A stretch of DNA of 64,000 nt from Centipeda infelix ATCC 43532 (GTDB lineage: Bacteria; Bacillota; Negativicutes; Selenomonadales; Selenomonadaceae), in contig NZ_JH376800.1 of NCBI RefSeq assembly GCF_000234095.1, positions 62,001-126,000 on the forward strand, in the 5' to 3' direction. The position numbers and the translations under genes are program-made. The notes beneath the pieces were generated by a model. That model was not told the origin of the DNA and searched no databases. It saw only the letters and a list, made by a program, of their open reading frames with translations. This document shows, in pieces, positions 7,569-14,117 of the stretch (position 1 is the stretch's first letter; each line of letters starts with the position of its first letter).

Positions 7569-8192
7569 ATGACTTTTTTCAAAGCGAAAGTGACGGTACT
7601 TGCGGCTGTGCTCGCGCTAGGTGCGGCGGGGACGGCAGCGGCTGCGCCCGCAGAGGCGGACGGGCATGCGATGCAGATGCACATGGGAGATTCCTCGGCG
7701 CAGGACAAAAAGGCGGAGATCCAGATGGACTATCTGGAGCATCGTGGCGAGCGTCGTTACATTGATCTCTACAACCTGCACGTTTTCCGCCAGTACAAGG
7801 AGATGCACGGGATGTCGCTCCACTGGGGGCTGACCGTCTCGCGTGCCGTCGGCTCGTGGGCGGAAAAGGACACGCCCGACGTGCGCCTCGACTCGTCCGC
7901 CGTCGGTGTGGGCCCCGCGTACATGGTTCGTTGGACGAAGCCGCTCGGCTCGAAATGGGAGGCTTCGTTTGACGCAACGGGGGGCGTTATCGTCTACAAC
8001 GACGTGCACCCTGCACACACGCGCAACTACGGCTTCATGTGGCGGATCGGGCCGCGTGTGACGTACAAGTTCAATGAGAAGAGCGCTCTGAGTGTTGCCT
8101 ATCTGGGGCATCATGTGTCGAACGGACAGCGGACGAAGAACCCCGGCTACAACGGCATCGGGCTCTCGATCGGCTATCGATACACGTACTAA
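7569..8192 (+). CDS. PagL-like outer-membrane lipid A deacylase family protein
   Basis: The 207-residue protein has a signal peptide (cleavage near AAAAPAEA) and a C-terminal half of amphipathic strands ending in IGYRYTY, as in an eight-stranded outer-membrane barrel. The motif HHVSN near residues 181-185 matches the His-x-Ser-Asn active site of PagL, which removes the 3-O-acyl chain of lipid A (His182 and Ser184 here). In PagL a catalytic Glu follows about 12 residues later in a PNDGxE segment; the matching place here reads PGYNGIG, so no Glu is seen. The protein could use another acid or be inactive. The TTG at 7554 is rejected because GGAGG lies 8 bases before the ATG at 7569. It sits between ubiX and rnhA with gaps of 5 and 10 bases. 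Confidence 0.65.
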   Translation: MTFFKAKVTVLAAVLALGAAGTAAAAPAEADGHAMQMHMGDSSAQDKKAEIQMDYLEHRGERRYIDLYNLHVFRQYKEMHGMSLHWGLTVSRAVGSWAEKDTPDVRLDSSAVGVGPAYMVRWTKPLGSKWEASFDATGGVIVYNDVHPAHTRNYGFMWRIGPRVTYKFNEKSALSVAYLGHHVSNGQRTKNPGYNGIGLSIGYRYTY

Positions 8193-8202
8193 AGGCCGTA
8201 CT

Positions 8203-8886
8203 GTGGCAAAGAAATTTTACGCCGTGAAGCGTGGACGCAAAACGGGCATCTTCACCGTATGGGCAGAGTGCTCGGCACAGGTGCAGGGCTTTCAGGGCGC
8301 AGTGTATAAGGGGTTTATGACCGAAGCAGAAGCGCGTGACTGGCTGGCTGGTGCGTCGGATTCATCTGCGCCGCGTGCTGCAAAGAGCGGTACAGCGGCG
8401 AAAAAATCGTCCGCGCCGACCGTCGAAGAACCCGTTGATGCGGACTATATCATCCACACGGACGGTTCGTGTCTTCGTAATCCCGGCGGCGCGGGTGGCT
8501 GGGCTGCTGTCATTGAGACGGTCGCAACGGGCGAGGTCAGAGAGTACAGCGGCGGCGACCCTGAGACGACGAACAACCGCATGGAGCTGACGGCGGCACT
8601 TGAGGCGATGAATGCTGTTCCTGCGGGCGCACGCATCGCACTCTATACCGACAGTCAGTATCTCAAGAATGCGTTCACGAAGTTCTGGCTGCCCGCGTGG
8701 AAGAAGCGCGGGTGGAAGAAGGCGGACGGCGAACCCGTGCTCAATCAAGATCTCTGGATGCCGCTCGACGCGGCGTTTGCCGCACGGCGTGTGCAGTTCC
8801 ACTGGGTCAAGGGGCATGCGGGCAATCCGCGCAACGAACGCTGTGATGAGCTCGCGCGGAGTGAGGCGGAGAGATTTTCTCGTTGA
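8203..8886 (+). CDS. rnhA: ribonuclease HI with N-terminal hybrid-binding domain
   Basis: This enzyme cuts the RNA strand of RNA/DNA hybrids. Residues 1-48 form the small RNase H1 hybrid-binding (viroplasmin-like) domain with KKFYAVKRGRKTGIF and the closing EARDWL. A linker rich in Ala, Ser and Lys follows, then the catalytic domain with Asp87 (IIHTDGS), Glu128 (NRMELTAAL), Asp150 (YTDSQY) and Asp215 (RCDELAR), plus His205. All four acidic residues are in place. The start is a GTG at 8203; the longer upstream frame runs through the pagL-like gene and is not likely. It is 227 residues long. Confidence 0.93.
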   Translation: MAKKFYAVKRGRKTGIFTVWAECSAQVQGFQGAVYKGFMTEAEARDWLAGASDSSAPRAAKSGTAAKKSSAPTVEEPVDADYIIHTDGSCLRNPGGAGGWAAVIETVATGEVREYSGGDPETTNNRMELTAALEAMNAVPAGARIALYTDSQYLKNAFTKFWLPAWKKRGWKKADGEPVLNQDLWMPLDAAFAARRVQFHWVKGHAGNPRNERCDELARSEAERFSR

Positions 8887-8933
8887 GTTATAGATCGTAT
8901 GTGGAGTTGTCGCGACACGAAAGGAGGGAATCC

Positions 8934-9701
8934 ATGCAGCGCATCTTCGAGGCGGTGGGACGCTTTGTCCTCACACACCTCGCGAACATCGGACGCATCA
9001 CCCTCCTCTACGCCGAGACTGCGCGGCAGGTCACACAGCGTCTGCGCGTGCGGAGCATTGTCTATCAGATGGCGCACCTTGGCGTGGACTCTCTCCTCAT
9101 TGTCGGGCTGACACTTCTTTTCACAGGCATTGTGCTGACCCTCCAAATCGCGCACGAGTTCATCCGCTATGGAGCGCAGAGCACCATCGGCGCGGTCATC
9201 GCCATCGGCATCGGGCGCGAGCTCGGTCCCGTCCTCGTCGGTGTTGTCTGTGCGGGGCGCGTGGGCGCGGCGATCACGGCGGAGGTCTCCACGATGAAGG
9301 TCACGGAGCAGATCGACGCACTGCGCGTCATGGCGGTTAGCCCCGTGAACTACCTCATCGTGCCGCGTATGCTCGCGTGCATGATCGTCGTGCCCGTCCT
9401 CACCGTATTCGGCGACGTGATCGGCGTTCTCGGCGGCTACCTTACTGCCGTGCATTATTCGGGCATCTCACCCTACACCTTTACACACTCCATCACACAG
9501 TTTGCAGAGATCTACGATATGACGGGCGGACTTATCAAGGCAATCTTCTTCGGCAATGTTATCGCCGTCCTCGGCTGCCACTACGGACTGAACGCGCCAA
9601 GCGGCGCAGAGGGGGTCGGCAAGGCGACCATGCAGACCGTTGTCACCTCGATCATTGTCATTTTTATTCTGAACGCCGTCTTGACATTCTTCTTGTTCTG
9701 A
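8934..9701 (+). CDS. mlaE: MlaE/YrbE-type phospholipid ABC transporter permease
   Basis: The inner-membrane permease of the Mla phospholipid transport complex (255 residues). It has several hydrophobic membrane spans and the family core GRELGPVLVGVVCAGRVGAAITAEVSTMKVTEQIDAL in pieces, which holds the coupling helix contacted by MlaF. The ATG at 8934 is preceded by GGAGGG at proper spacing, so the 17 upstream codons are left out. Genes for the ATPase and the MCE protein follow directly. Confidence 0.93.
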   Translation: MQRIFEAVGRFVLTHLANIGRITLLYAETARQVTQRLRVRSIVYQMAHLGVDSLLIVGLTLLFTGIVLTLQIAHEFIRYGAQSTIGAVIAIGIGRELGPVLVGVVCAGRVGAAITAEVSTMKVTEQIDALRVMAVSPVNYLIVPRMLACMIVVPVLTVFGDVIGVLGGYLTAVHYSGISPYTFTHSITQFAEIYDMTGGLIKAIFFGNVIAVLGCHYGLNAPSGAEGVGKATMQTVVTSIIVIFILNAVLTFFLF

Positions 9702-9710
9702 GGACACGCT

Positions 9711-10457
9711 ATGATACGACTGAACAACGTCAAAAAGTGTTTCGGGGACAAGGAAGCACTCAAGGGGATCAGCCTCACCATCGAAAAGGGCGAGACCATC
9801 GCCATCATTGGCGGCTCGGGCTCCGGAAAGTCCACCCTCCTGCGCCTGATGATCGGACTGGATCGCCCTACCTCGGGCGAGATCTACCTCGGTGACGACA
9901 ACATCACTGCGATGAATGAGGACGCACTCGATCGCGTGCGTCTGCGCATGGGCATGGTATTCCAGTACTCCGCGCTCTTTGACTCCATGAACGTCGGGGA
10001 GAACGTCGCGTTCGGGCTGCGTGAGCACACGGATAAGAGTGAGTCGGAGATTCAGCGCATCGTTGCGGAGAAACTTGCGCTTGTCGGACTGCCCGACGCG
10101 GCAGCGATGATGCCGCAGGAGCTCTCGGGCGGCATGAAAAAACGCGTGGGACTTGCGCGTACGATTGCGACCGATCCCGAGATCATCTTCTACGATGAGC
10201 CGAGCTCGGGACTGGATCCCATCATGACGGCAAAGATTGACGAACTGATTATTGATATGCAGCGAAAACTCGACGTGACCTCGATTGTCGTCACACACGA
10301 CATGGCGAGTGCGAGCCGGATTGCCGACCGCATCGCCATGATTTACGACGGGCAGCTCATCGCCGTCGATACGGCGGAGCGATTTCAGGATATCAAGGAT
10401 GAGCGCGTACAGGCATTCTTTCGTACGCTGCACCATCGCAGGGAGGTTGGAGCATGA
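9711..10457 (+). CDS. mlaF: MlaF-type ABC transporter ATPase
   Basis: The 248-residue ATPase has Walker A GGSGSGKST (residues 34-42), the signature LSGGMKKR, and Walker B IIFYDEPSSGLDP. The Met-Lys-Lys form of the signature and the strong match of its neighbours place it in the Mla (Ttg2A) family. It is cytoplasmic and drives MlaE. It starts 9 bases after mlaE, and its last 4 bases overlap mlaD. Confidence 0.93.
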   Translation: MIRLNNVKKCFGDKEALKGISLTIEKGETIAIIGGSGSGKSTLLRLMIGLDRPTSGEIYLGDDNITAMNEDALDRVRLRMGMVFQYSALFDSMNVGENVAFGLREHTDKSESEIQRIVAEKLALVGLPDAAAMMPQELSGGMKKRVGLARTIATDPEIIFYDEPSSGLDPIMTAKIDELIIDMQRKLDVTSIVVTHDMASASRIADRIAMIYDGQLIAVDTAERFQDIKDERVQAFFRTLHHRREVGA

Positions 10458-11734
10458 GCGCAGAGGCAAAAGTCGGAGCATTTACACTCGGGGGAGCGGC
10501 ACTCCTCGTCGCTGTCGTCATGTTCTTTGGCGGCCTGCGGTTTGGCGGCAGTCAGGACTATATGCTCTACGCGGGATTTGGTCGCGCCGTCGGGCTCAAC
10601 CCCGAGGCGCAGGTACTCCTTGCGGGCGTTCCCATCGGGCAGGTCGAGGAGATCGTCAGCGACGGCACGGGTGTCACTGTCTCTATGCGGATTCAGGACG
10701 GTGTGAAGATCCCACGCGGTTCGTCCATTACCATCGGGCAGCCGGGCATCATGGGGGATAAATTCGTCATCATCACACCTTCGTCCAATGTCGATTTTTA
10801 TGCGAATGGAGACTACCTTTACGGCGAGAACGAGATGGGCATGGACACGATGTTCACCGAGCTGAACAAGATGATTATTCAAGTCGAGGCAATGCTCACC
10901 TCCATCAACAACATTGTCGGTGCACCAGGCTTTCAGAGCTCGATGGTGCAGCTCATTGTCAACATGGAGCAGATGACCGCCCACCTCGACGGTCTGACAG
11001 CGACCCTGGAGCAGATGGCGAACGAGAATCGCGGCGACTTGCATGCCATGCTCGCAAATATGAACGCAATGTCGTCGAATCTTGCACAGACCACGGCGAG
11101 CGTCGAGCGCATCATGGCGAATCTTGAGACCGTCGGCGCAGATCCGCAGACAGCGGAAAATCTCAGAAAGACACTTGAAAACATCACCGCCTCCTCTGAG
11201 CGCATCCTGCGCATCGCCGAGGGCATTGAGGCGGTCGCGGGGGACAAGCAGACACAGGAGGACGCGCGTGCCCTCATTCACAATGCACGCACCATGACAG
11301 ACAAGGCCGGCGGGCTCATGGGGCGGCTGCAGAACGTCAAGGTCACGCCGAAGGTGGATGTGATGTACAGCGGCAAGTCGGATGACTGGCGCACAAACTT
11401 CAACCTTGATGTCGGCGAGAAGCAGGGAATGTACGCGACATTTGGTGTGGATGACATCGGCGGAGGCGATAAGTTTAATGCACAAGTCGGCAAGCGCGGC
11501 ACAGCCTTCGGAGCACGTGCGGGGGTTGTCGCGGGTGCAGCGGGGGTCGGCGTGGATGCGTATGCGGGTGAGAAATTCAAATTCTCCGCTGATGCCTACG
11601 ATCCGAATGACTTTACCCTGCGGCTGCGTGCGCAGTATCAGCTGAAGGACAGCACCTACCTCTTCGGCGAGTGGAACGATGTGAACGACAGCAAACACCG
11701 TGCGTTCTATACAGGGGTACGGCAGGAGTTTTGA
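10454..11734 (+). CDS. mlaD: MlaD-type MCE protein with C-terminal barrel-like domain
   Basis: The 426-residue protein has one membrane anchor near residues 8-28, an MCE domain at about 35-120 (GLNPEAQVLLAGVPIGQV, GIMGDKFV), and a long helical stretch (about 130-290) rich in Asn, Met and Glu. Residues 300-426 then switch to alternating strands (DVMYSG, NFNLDVGEKQGMYATFGV, FTLRLRAQYQL) ending in a final Phe, which looks like an outer-membrane beta-barrel. E. coli MlaD has only about 180 residues and no such domain. A long MlaD carrying a barrel has been described in Veillonella parvula, where it is thought to bridge both membranes and to make the soluble MlaC and the outer-membrane MlaA unnecessary; neither is seen here. 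Confidence 0.88.
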   Translation: MSAEAKVGAFTLGGAALLVAVVMFFGGLRFGGSQDYMLYAGFGRAVGLNPEAQVLLAGVPIGQVEEIVSDGTGVTVSMRIQDGVKIPRGSSITIGQPGIMGDKFVIITPSSNVDFYANGDYLYGENEMGMDTMFTELNKMIIQVEAMLTSINNIVGAPGFQSSMVQLIVNMEQMTAHLDGLTATLEQMANENRGDLHAMLANMNAMSSNLAQTTASVERIMANLETVGADPQTAENLRKTLENITASSERILRIAEGIEAVAGDKQTQEDARALIHNARTMTDKAGGLMGRLQNVKVTPKVDVMYSGKSDDWRTNFNLDVGEKQGMYATFGVDDIGGGDKFNAQVGKRGTAFGARAGVVAGAAGVGVDAYAGEKFKFSADAYDPNDFTLRLRAQYQLKDSTYLFGEWNDVNDSKHRAFYTGVRQEF

Positions 11735-11747
11735 TTTTAGCAACACA

Positions 11748-11784
11748 AACGCAGTCTGTCTCAAAAGGACAGACGGCGTTTTAT
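11748..11784 (+). terminator. terminator after mlaD
   Basis: AACGC and GTCTGTC pair with GACAGAC and GCGTT around a short loop and are followed by a T run. It ends the run that begins at serS. Confidence 0.8.
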
Positions 11785-11793
11785 GTTGGGGTA

Positions 11794-12189
11794 TTATCCT
11801 CCGATGCCGCACTCCCTGCGGATGGCATTTTGCATCAACTGCGAGAAGTTGATATTGCGCTCGCGTGCGAGTGTATCGAGCCAACTCGGGATCGTGATGC
11901 TGCGACGAATGGTCTTTGTGTCGTGAATCTTGCGATAGGTAAGTGTGTCGGCTTTTATCATTGCAAGGGTCGCACCCTGCGGTACAGTGATTTGCTCCGG
12001 CAGTGATGGGGGGGGGATCTCCTCCTTTTCCTCCTCGCGGTTCCAGAGCATCAAATTCAATACATCCTCGGCATTCTCGAATGCCTCCTGCATCGTTGCA
12101 CCATCTGTAAAGGTGTCATCCAGATCGGGGAATGTGACGATGATACCGTCGTCCTCCACCACAAAGAGTGCGGGATATACATATTTCAT
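11794..12189 (-). CDS. hicB: HicB-type antitoxin
   Basis: The 131-residue protein has the two usual HicB parts: an N-terminal partial RNase H-like fold (KYVYPALFVVEDDGIIVTFPDLDDTFTDG) that binds the toxin, and a C-terminal ribbon-helix-helix-like DNA-binding region (RRSITIPSWLDTLARERNINFSQLMQNAI). It follows hicA by 11 bases on the minus strand. HicB neutralises HicA and represses the operon; an intact pair is present. Confidence 0.92.
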   Translation of the reverse strand: MKYVYPALFVVEDDGIIVTFPDLDDTFTDGATMQEAFENAEDVLNLMLWNREEEKEEIPPPSLPEQITVPQGATLAMIKADTLTYRKIHDTKTIRRSITIPSWLDTLARERNINFSQLMQNAIRRECGIGG

Positions 12190-12201
12190 GGGAAGTACCT
12201 C

Positions 12202-12390
12202 CTATTTTTTCAGTCCGGCACGTTTGAGGATGTTTTGCAGTGTACCGTTTGGAATTTCTTCTTTGGCGTGGCGGCCAACAGGGAATTGATTGCCCGTAAT
12301 GGGGCTGAAATAGATATCATGATTGCCCCCATTTCGCACCAAGGTGCAGCCATTCTTTTTCAAAAGACGAAGCAGTTCCGCTGTTGTCAT
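12202..12390 (-). CDS. hicA: HicA-type mRNA interferase toxin
   Basis: The 62-residue protein is a double-stranded-RNA-binding-like toxin that cuts mRNA. The catalytic His24 is in NGGNHDIYF, where family members usually read GSHH. The toxin gene is first and the antitoxin second, the usual HicAB order. Its length is normal and the frame is intact, so the toxin should be functional. Confidence 0.92.
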   Translation of the reverse strand: MTTAELLRLLKKNGCTLVRNGGNHDIYFSPITGNQFPVGRHAKEEIPNGTLQNILKRAGLKK

Positions 12391-12407
12391 ATGCTCACCT
12401 CATATCT

Positions 12408-12436
12408 ATTATATATATTCGTATATATTTTTACAA
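12408..12436 (-). promoter_or_regulatory. promoter of hicAB
   Basis: On the minus strand TTGTAA and TATAAT are 17 bases apart, close to the hicA start, in a very AT-rich stretch. Confidence 0.55.
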
Positions 12437-12452
12437 GATGCTTTATTTATTA

Positions 12453-12494
12453 TAGCAGAATCCCCCGTGTCATTTGGCACGGGGGATTCTGCTA
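12453..12494. terminator. bidirectional palindromic terminator
   Basis: A 17-bp perfect inverted repeat (GC core CCCCCGTG / CACGGGGG) with an 8-base loop lies just after the stop of the crotonase gene and before the hicA promoter. Confidence 0.7.
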
Positions 12495-12496
12495 TT

Positions 12497-13276
12497 TCAA
12501 TGTTCGTTTTGATTAAATACAGGCTTTCGTCCCTCAAGGAACGCCGTCACCGCCTCACGGTGATCGGCAGATTTCCCTGCCTTTGCGAGATTCTCCGCCT
12601 CGAGACGGCTGTACGCCATGTAGTCGTGGTAGAACACCTCATAGTAGAGTTGCTTTTGCATTACGAGTGCGCCGAGCGGGCGGCGCAGCAGCTTCGCAGC
12701 AAAGGCATGCGTTTCCTCTGCGAGCTTTCCGTCGGAGGCAACCCGTGTCGCAAGACCGAGACGCAGTGCCTCCTCGCCGTAGACGGGTGCACTCAGCGCC
12801 ATCAGCTCAATCGTCTTGGCAAGTCCGACGATCTGCTTCAAATGATAGATGCAGCCCGTATCACCGGGAAGTGCGACGTTCGAGAACGCCGTAAGCAGAC
12901 AGCTCTCCTCCGTCATGATGCGGAAGTCCGCACCGAGCGCAATCCCGCAGCCCGCACCTGCGGCAGCACCGTTCACCATTGCGATCACGGGCTTCGAGCA
13001 CTTGCGAAGAGAGAGCGATGCCTGTCCCGTCAGAATGGAGAGATCATAGCTGATGAAGTCGAACGATGCCATCTCCTTGATATCACCACCGGCGGAGAAA
13101 TTCTTGCCCGCGCCCGTAATGATGAGAACCTTCACCGCATCGTCTGCGTCGCAGTGCTCCACCGTGCTGATCAGATCGCGGAACATCGGCGCATTCAACG
13201 CATTGTTCGAGGAAGGGCGGTCGATCGTGATCGTCGCAATGCCGTCCTCGATATTCAGGTTAATATGTTTTTCCAT
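12497..13276 (-). CDS. enoyl-CoA hydratase/isomerase (crotonase) family protein
   Basis: The 259-residue protein has the crotonase fold. The oxyanion-hole segments are FSAGGDIKEM (residues 60-69) and GAAAGAGCGIALGADFRI (103-120). The usual catalytic region reads NVALPGDTGCIYHL (133-146), with an Asp rather than the pair of Glu residues of true enoyl-CoA hydratase, which points to an isomerase-type or other crotonase activity on acyl-CoA. The substrate is unknown. GGAGGTC precedes the start at 13276. It stands alone on the minus strand without beta-oxidation neighbours. Confidence 0.85.
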   Translation of the reverse strand: MEKHINLNIEDGIATITIDRPSSNNALNAPMFRDLISTVEHCDADDAVKVLIITGAGKNFSAGGDIKEMASFDFISYDLSILTGQASLSLRKCSKPVIAMVNGAAAGAGCGIALGADFRIMTEESCLLTAFSNVALPGDTGCIYHLKQIVGLAKTIELMALSAPVYGEEALRLGLATRVASDGKLAEETHAFAAKLLRRPLGALVMQKQLYYEVFYHDYMAYSRLEAENLAKAGKSADHREAVTAFLEGRKPVFNQNEH

Positions 13277-13358
13277 GGGAGACCTCCTTATACGCGAGTT
13301 TTCAAAAAATTACGTCTTTCTATAGAATAGCGTATACCGTACTGTAATACAAGTAAAA

Positions 13359-13553
13359 TTACTTCTCAGCTACCACCTCGCTGTTGTCGATGGCAAAGTC
13401 AAGCAGTAGTCCGATGAGCTCGTTGCGCGAGCGTCCCGTCTCGTCGGCAAGAGCATCCAGTCGATTGATAATATCTTCCCGAACGCGGATGGATAGGATT
13501 TTATGCCCGTCCTCTCCGCGTTTTCTTTTGGTTATCATCAGTTTTGTGTTCAT
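13359..13553 (-). CDS. ribbon-helix-helix (CopG/Arc-type) protein
   Basis: The 64-residue protein contains one ribbon-helix-helix unit: the strand KILSIRVREDIINRLDALADETGRSRNELIGLLLDFAI. The basic N-terminus KLMITKRKRGEDG would flank the DNA. The start at 13553 has GAGGTG before it; the GTG nine bases upstream lies inside that ribosome site. Such proteins are dimeric DNA-binding regulators or antitoxins. No toxin gene is beside it, so a role as a free regulator or a plasmid- or phage-derived remnant is equally possible. Confidence 0.75.
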   Translation of the reverse strand: MNTKLMITKRKRGEDGHKILSIRVREDIINRLDALADETGRSRNELIGLLLDFAIDNSEVVAEK

Positions 13554-13638
13554 ATCTATCACCTCTTTTATAGTGTATGTATGAACAGAAAAACCTTATA
13601 TATTATCTGTCATATTACATAAGTTTGTGTTAAATGTT

Positions 13639-13665
13639 TAAGTTGTTATATAAAATGTACGATAT
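13639..13665 (+). promoter_or_regulatory. candidate sigma-28 (flagellar) promoter
   Basis: TAAG (13639-13642), a 15-base spacer and TACGATAT (13658-13665) resemble the flagellar sigma consensus TAAA-N15-GCCGATAA. It is placed about 50 bases before the first gene of a flagellar pair. The surroundings are AT-rich, so a chance match is possible. Confidence 0.4.
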
Positions 13666-13714
13666 AGTGTGTGTAAAAATGTGTTATAAAATATGTTATA
13701 AAGTGAAAGGTGAA

Positions 13715-14092
13715 ATGATGGAGATACATCCTGCTGTACAAGGGGGCGCCGAGCAGGGAAGCGCACGCGTCGGCAGGGGACAGGGAACGTCTCTACCCAA
13801 CCATGTTTTCCAAGAGGTGCTCGATGCGGCGGGCAGCCGCACACGATTTTCCTCGCACGCAAAGACGCGCATTGAGCAGCGCGGTGTTCGTCTCACGGCA
13901 GACGACCTGACGCGCCTTGATGATGCTATCGACCGCATGGCGGCAAAGGGCGTGCGTGATGCCCTCGTCTATATGAGCCGAGGGCTCGCGATGGTCGTCT
14001 CGGTCAAGAACCGCACCGTTATCACCGCGCTCGATGAGGCGAGTGCCAAGGAAAATATCTTTACCAACATCGACAGTGCTGCAATTTTATAG
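13715..14092 (+). CDS. TIGR02530-type flagellar operon protein
   Basis: This 126-residue cytoplasmic protein matches the small conserved flagellar protein found next to flgD and flgE in many Firmicutes (TIGR02530). The conserved core reads FSSHAKTRIEQRGVRLTADDL and continues to VYMSRGLAMVVSVKNRTVITALD. The frame is open 27 codons upstream through AT-rich sequence, but the ATG at 13715 has AAAGGTG before it. The gene precedes flgE by 25 bases. The exact role in hook assembly is not settled in the literature I know. Confidence 0.82.
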   Translation: MMEIHPAVQGGAEQGSARVGRGQGTSLPNHVFQEVLDAAGSRTRFSSHAKTRIEQRGVRLTADDLTRLDDAIDRMAAKGVRDALVYMSRGLAMVVSVKNRTVITALDEASAKENIFTNIDSAAIL

Positions 14093-14117
14093 GAATGAGT
14101 AAGGGAGAGATGCAACT

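Noticed and set aside
12323-13330. Plus-strand frame of 335 codons opposite the crotonase
   Set aside because: Arg/His/Cys-rich with no domain and covered by the crotonase on the other strand.
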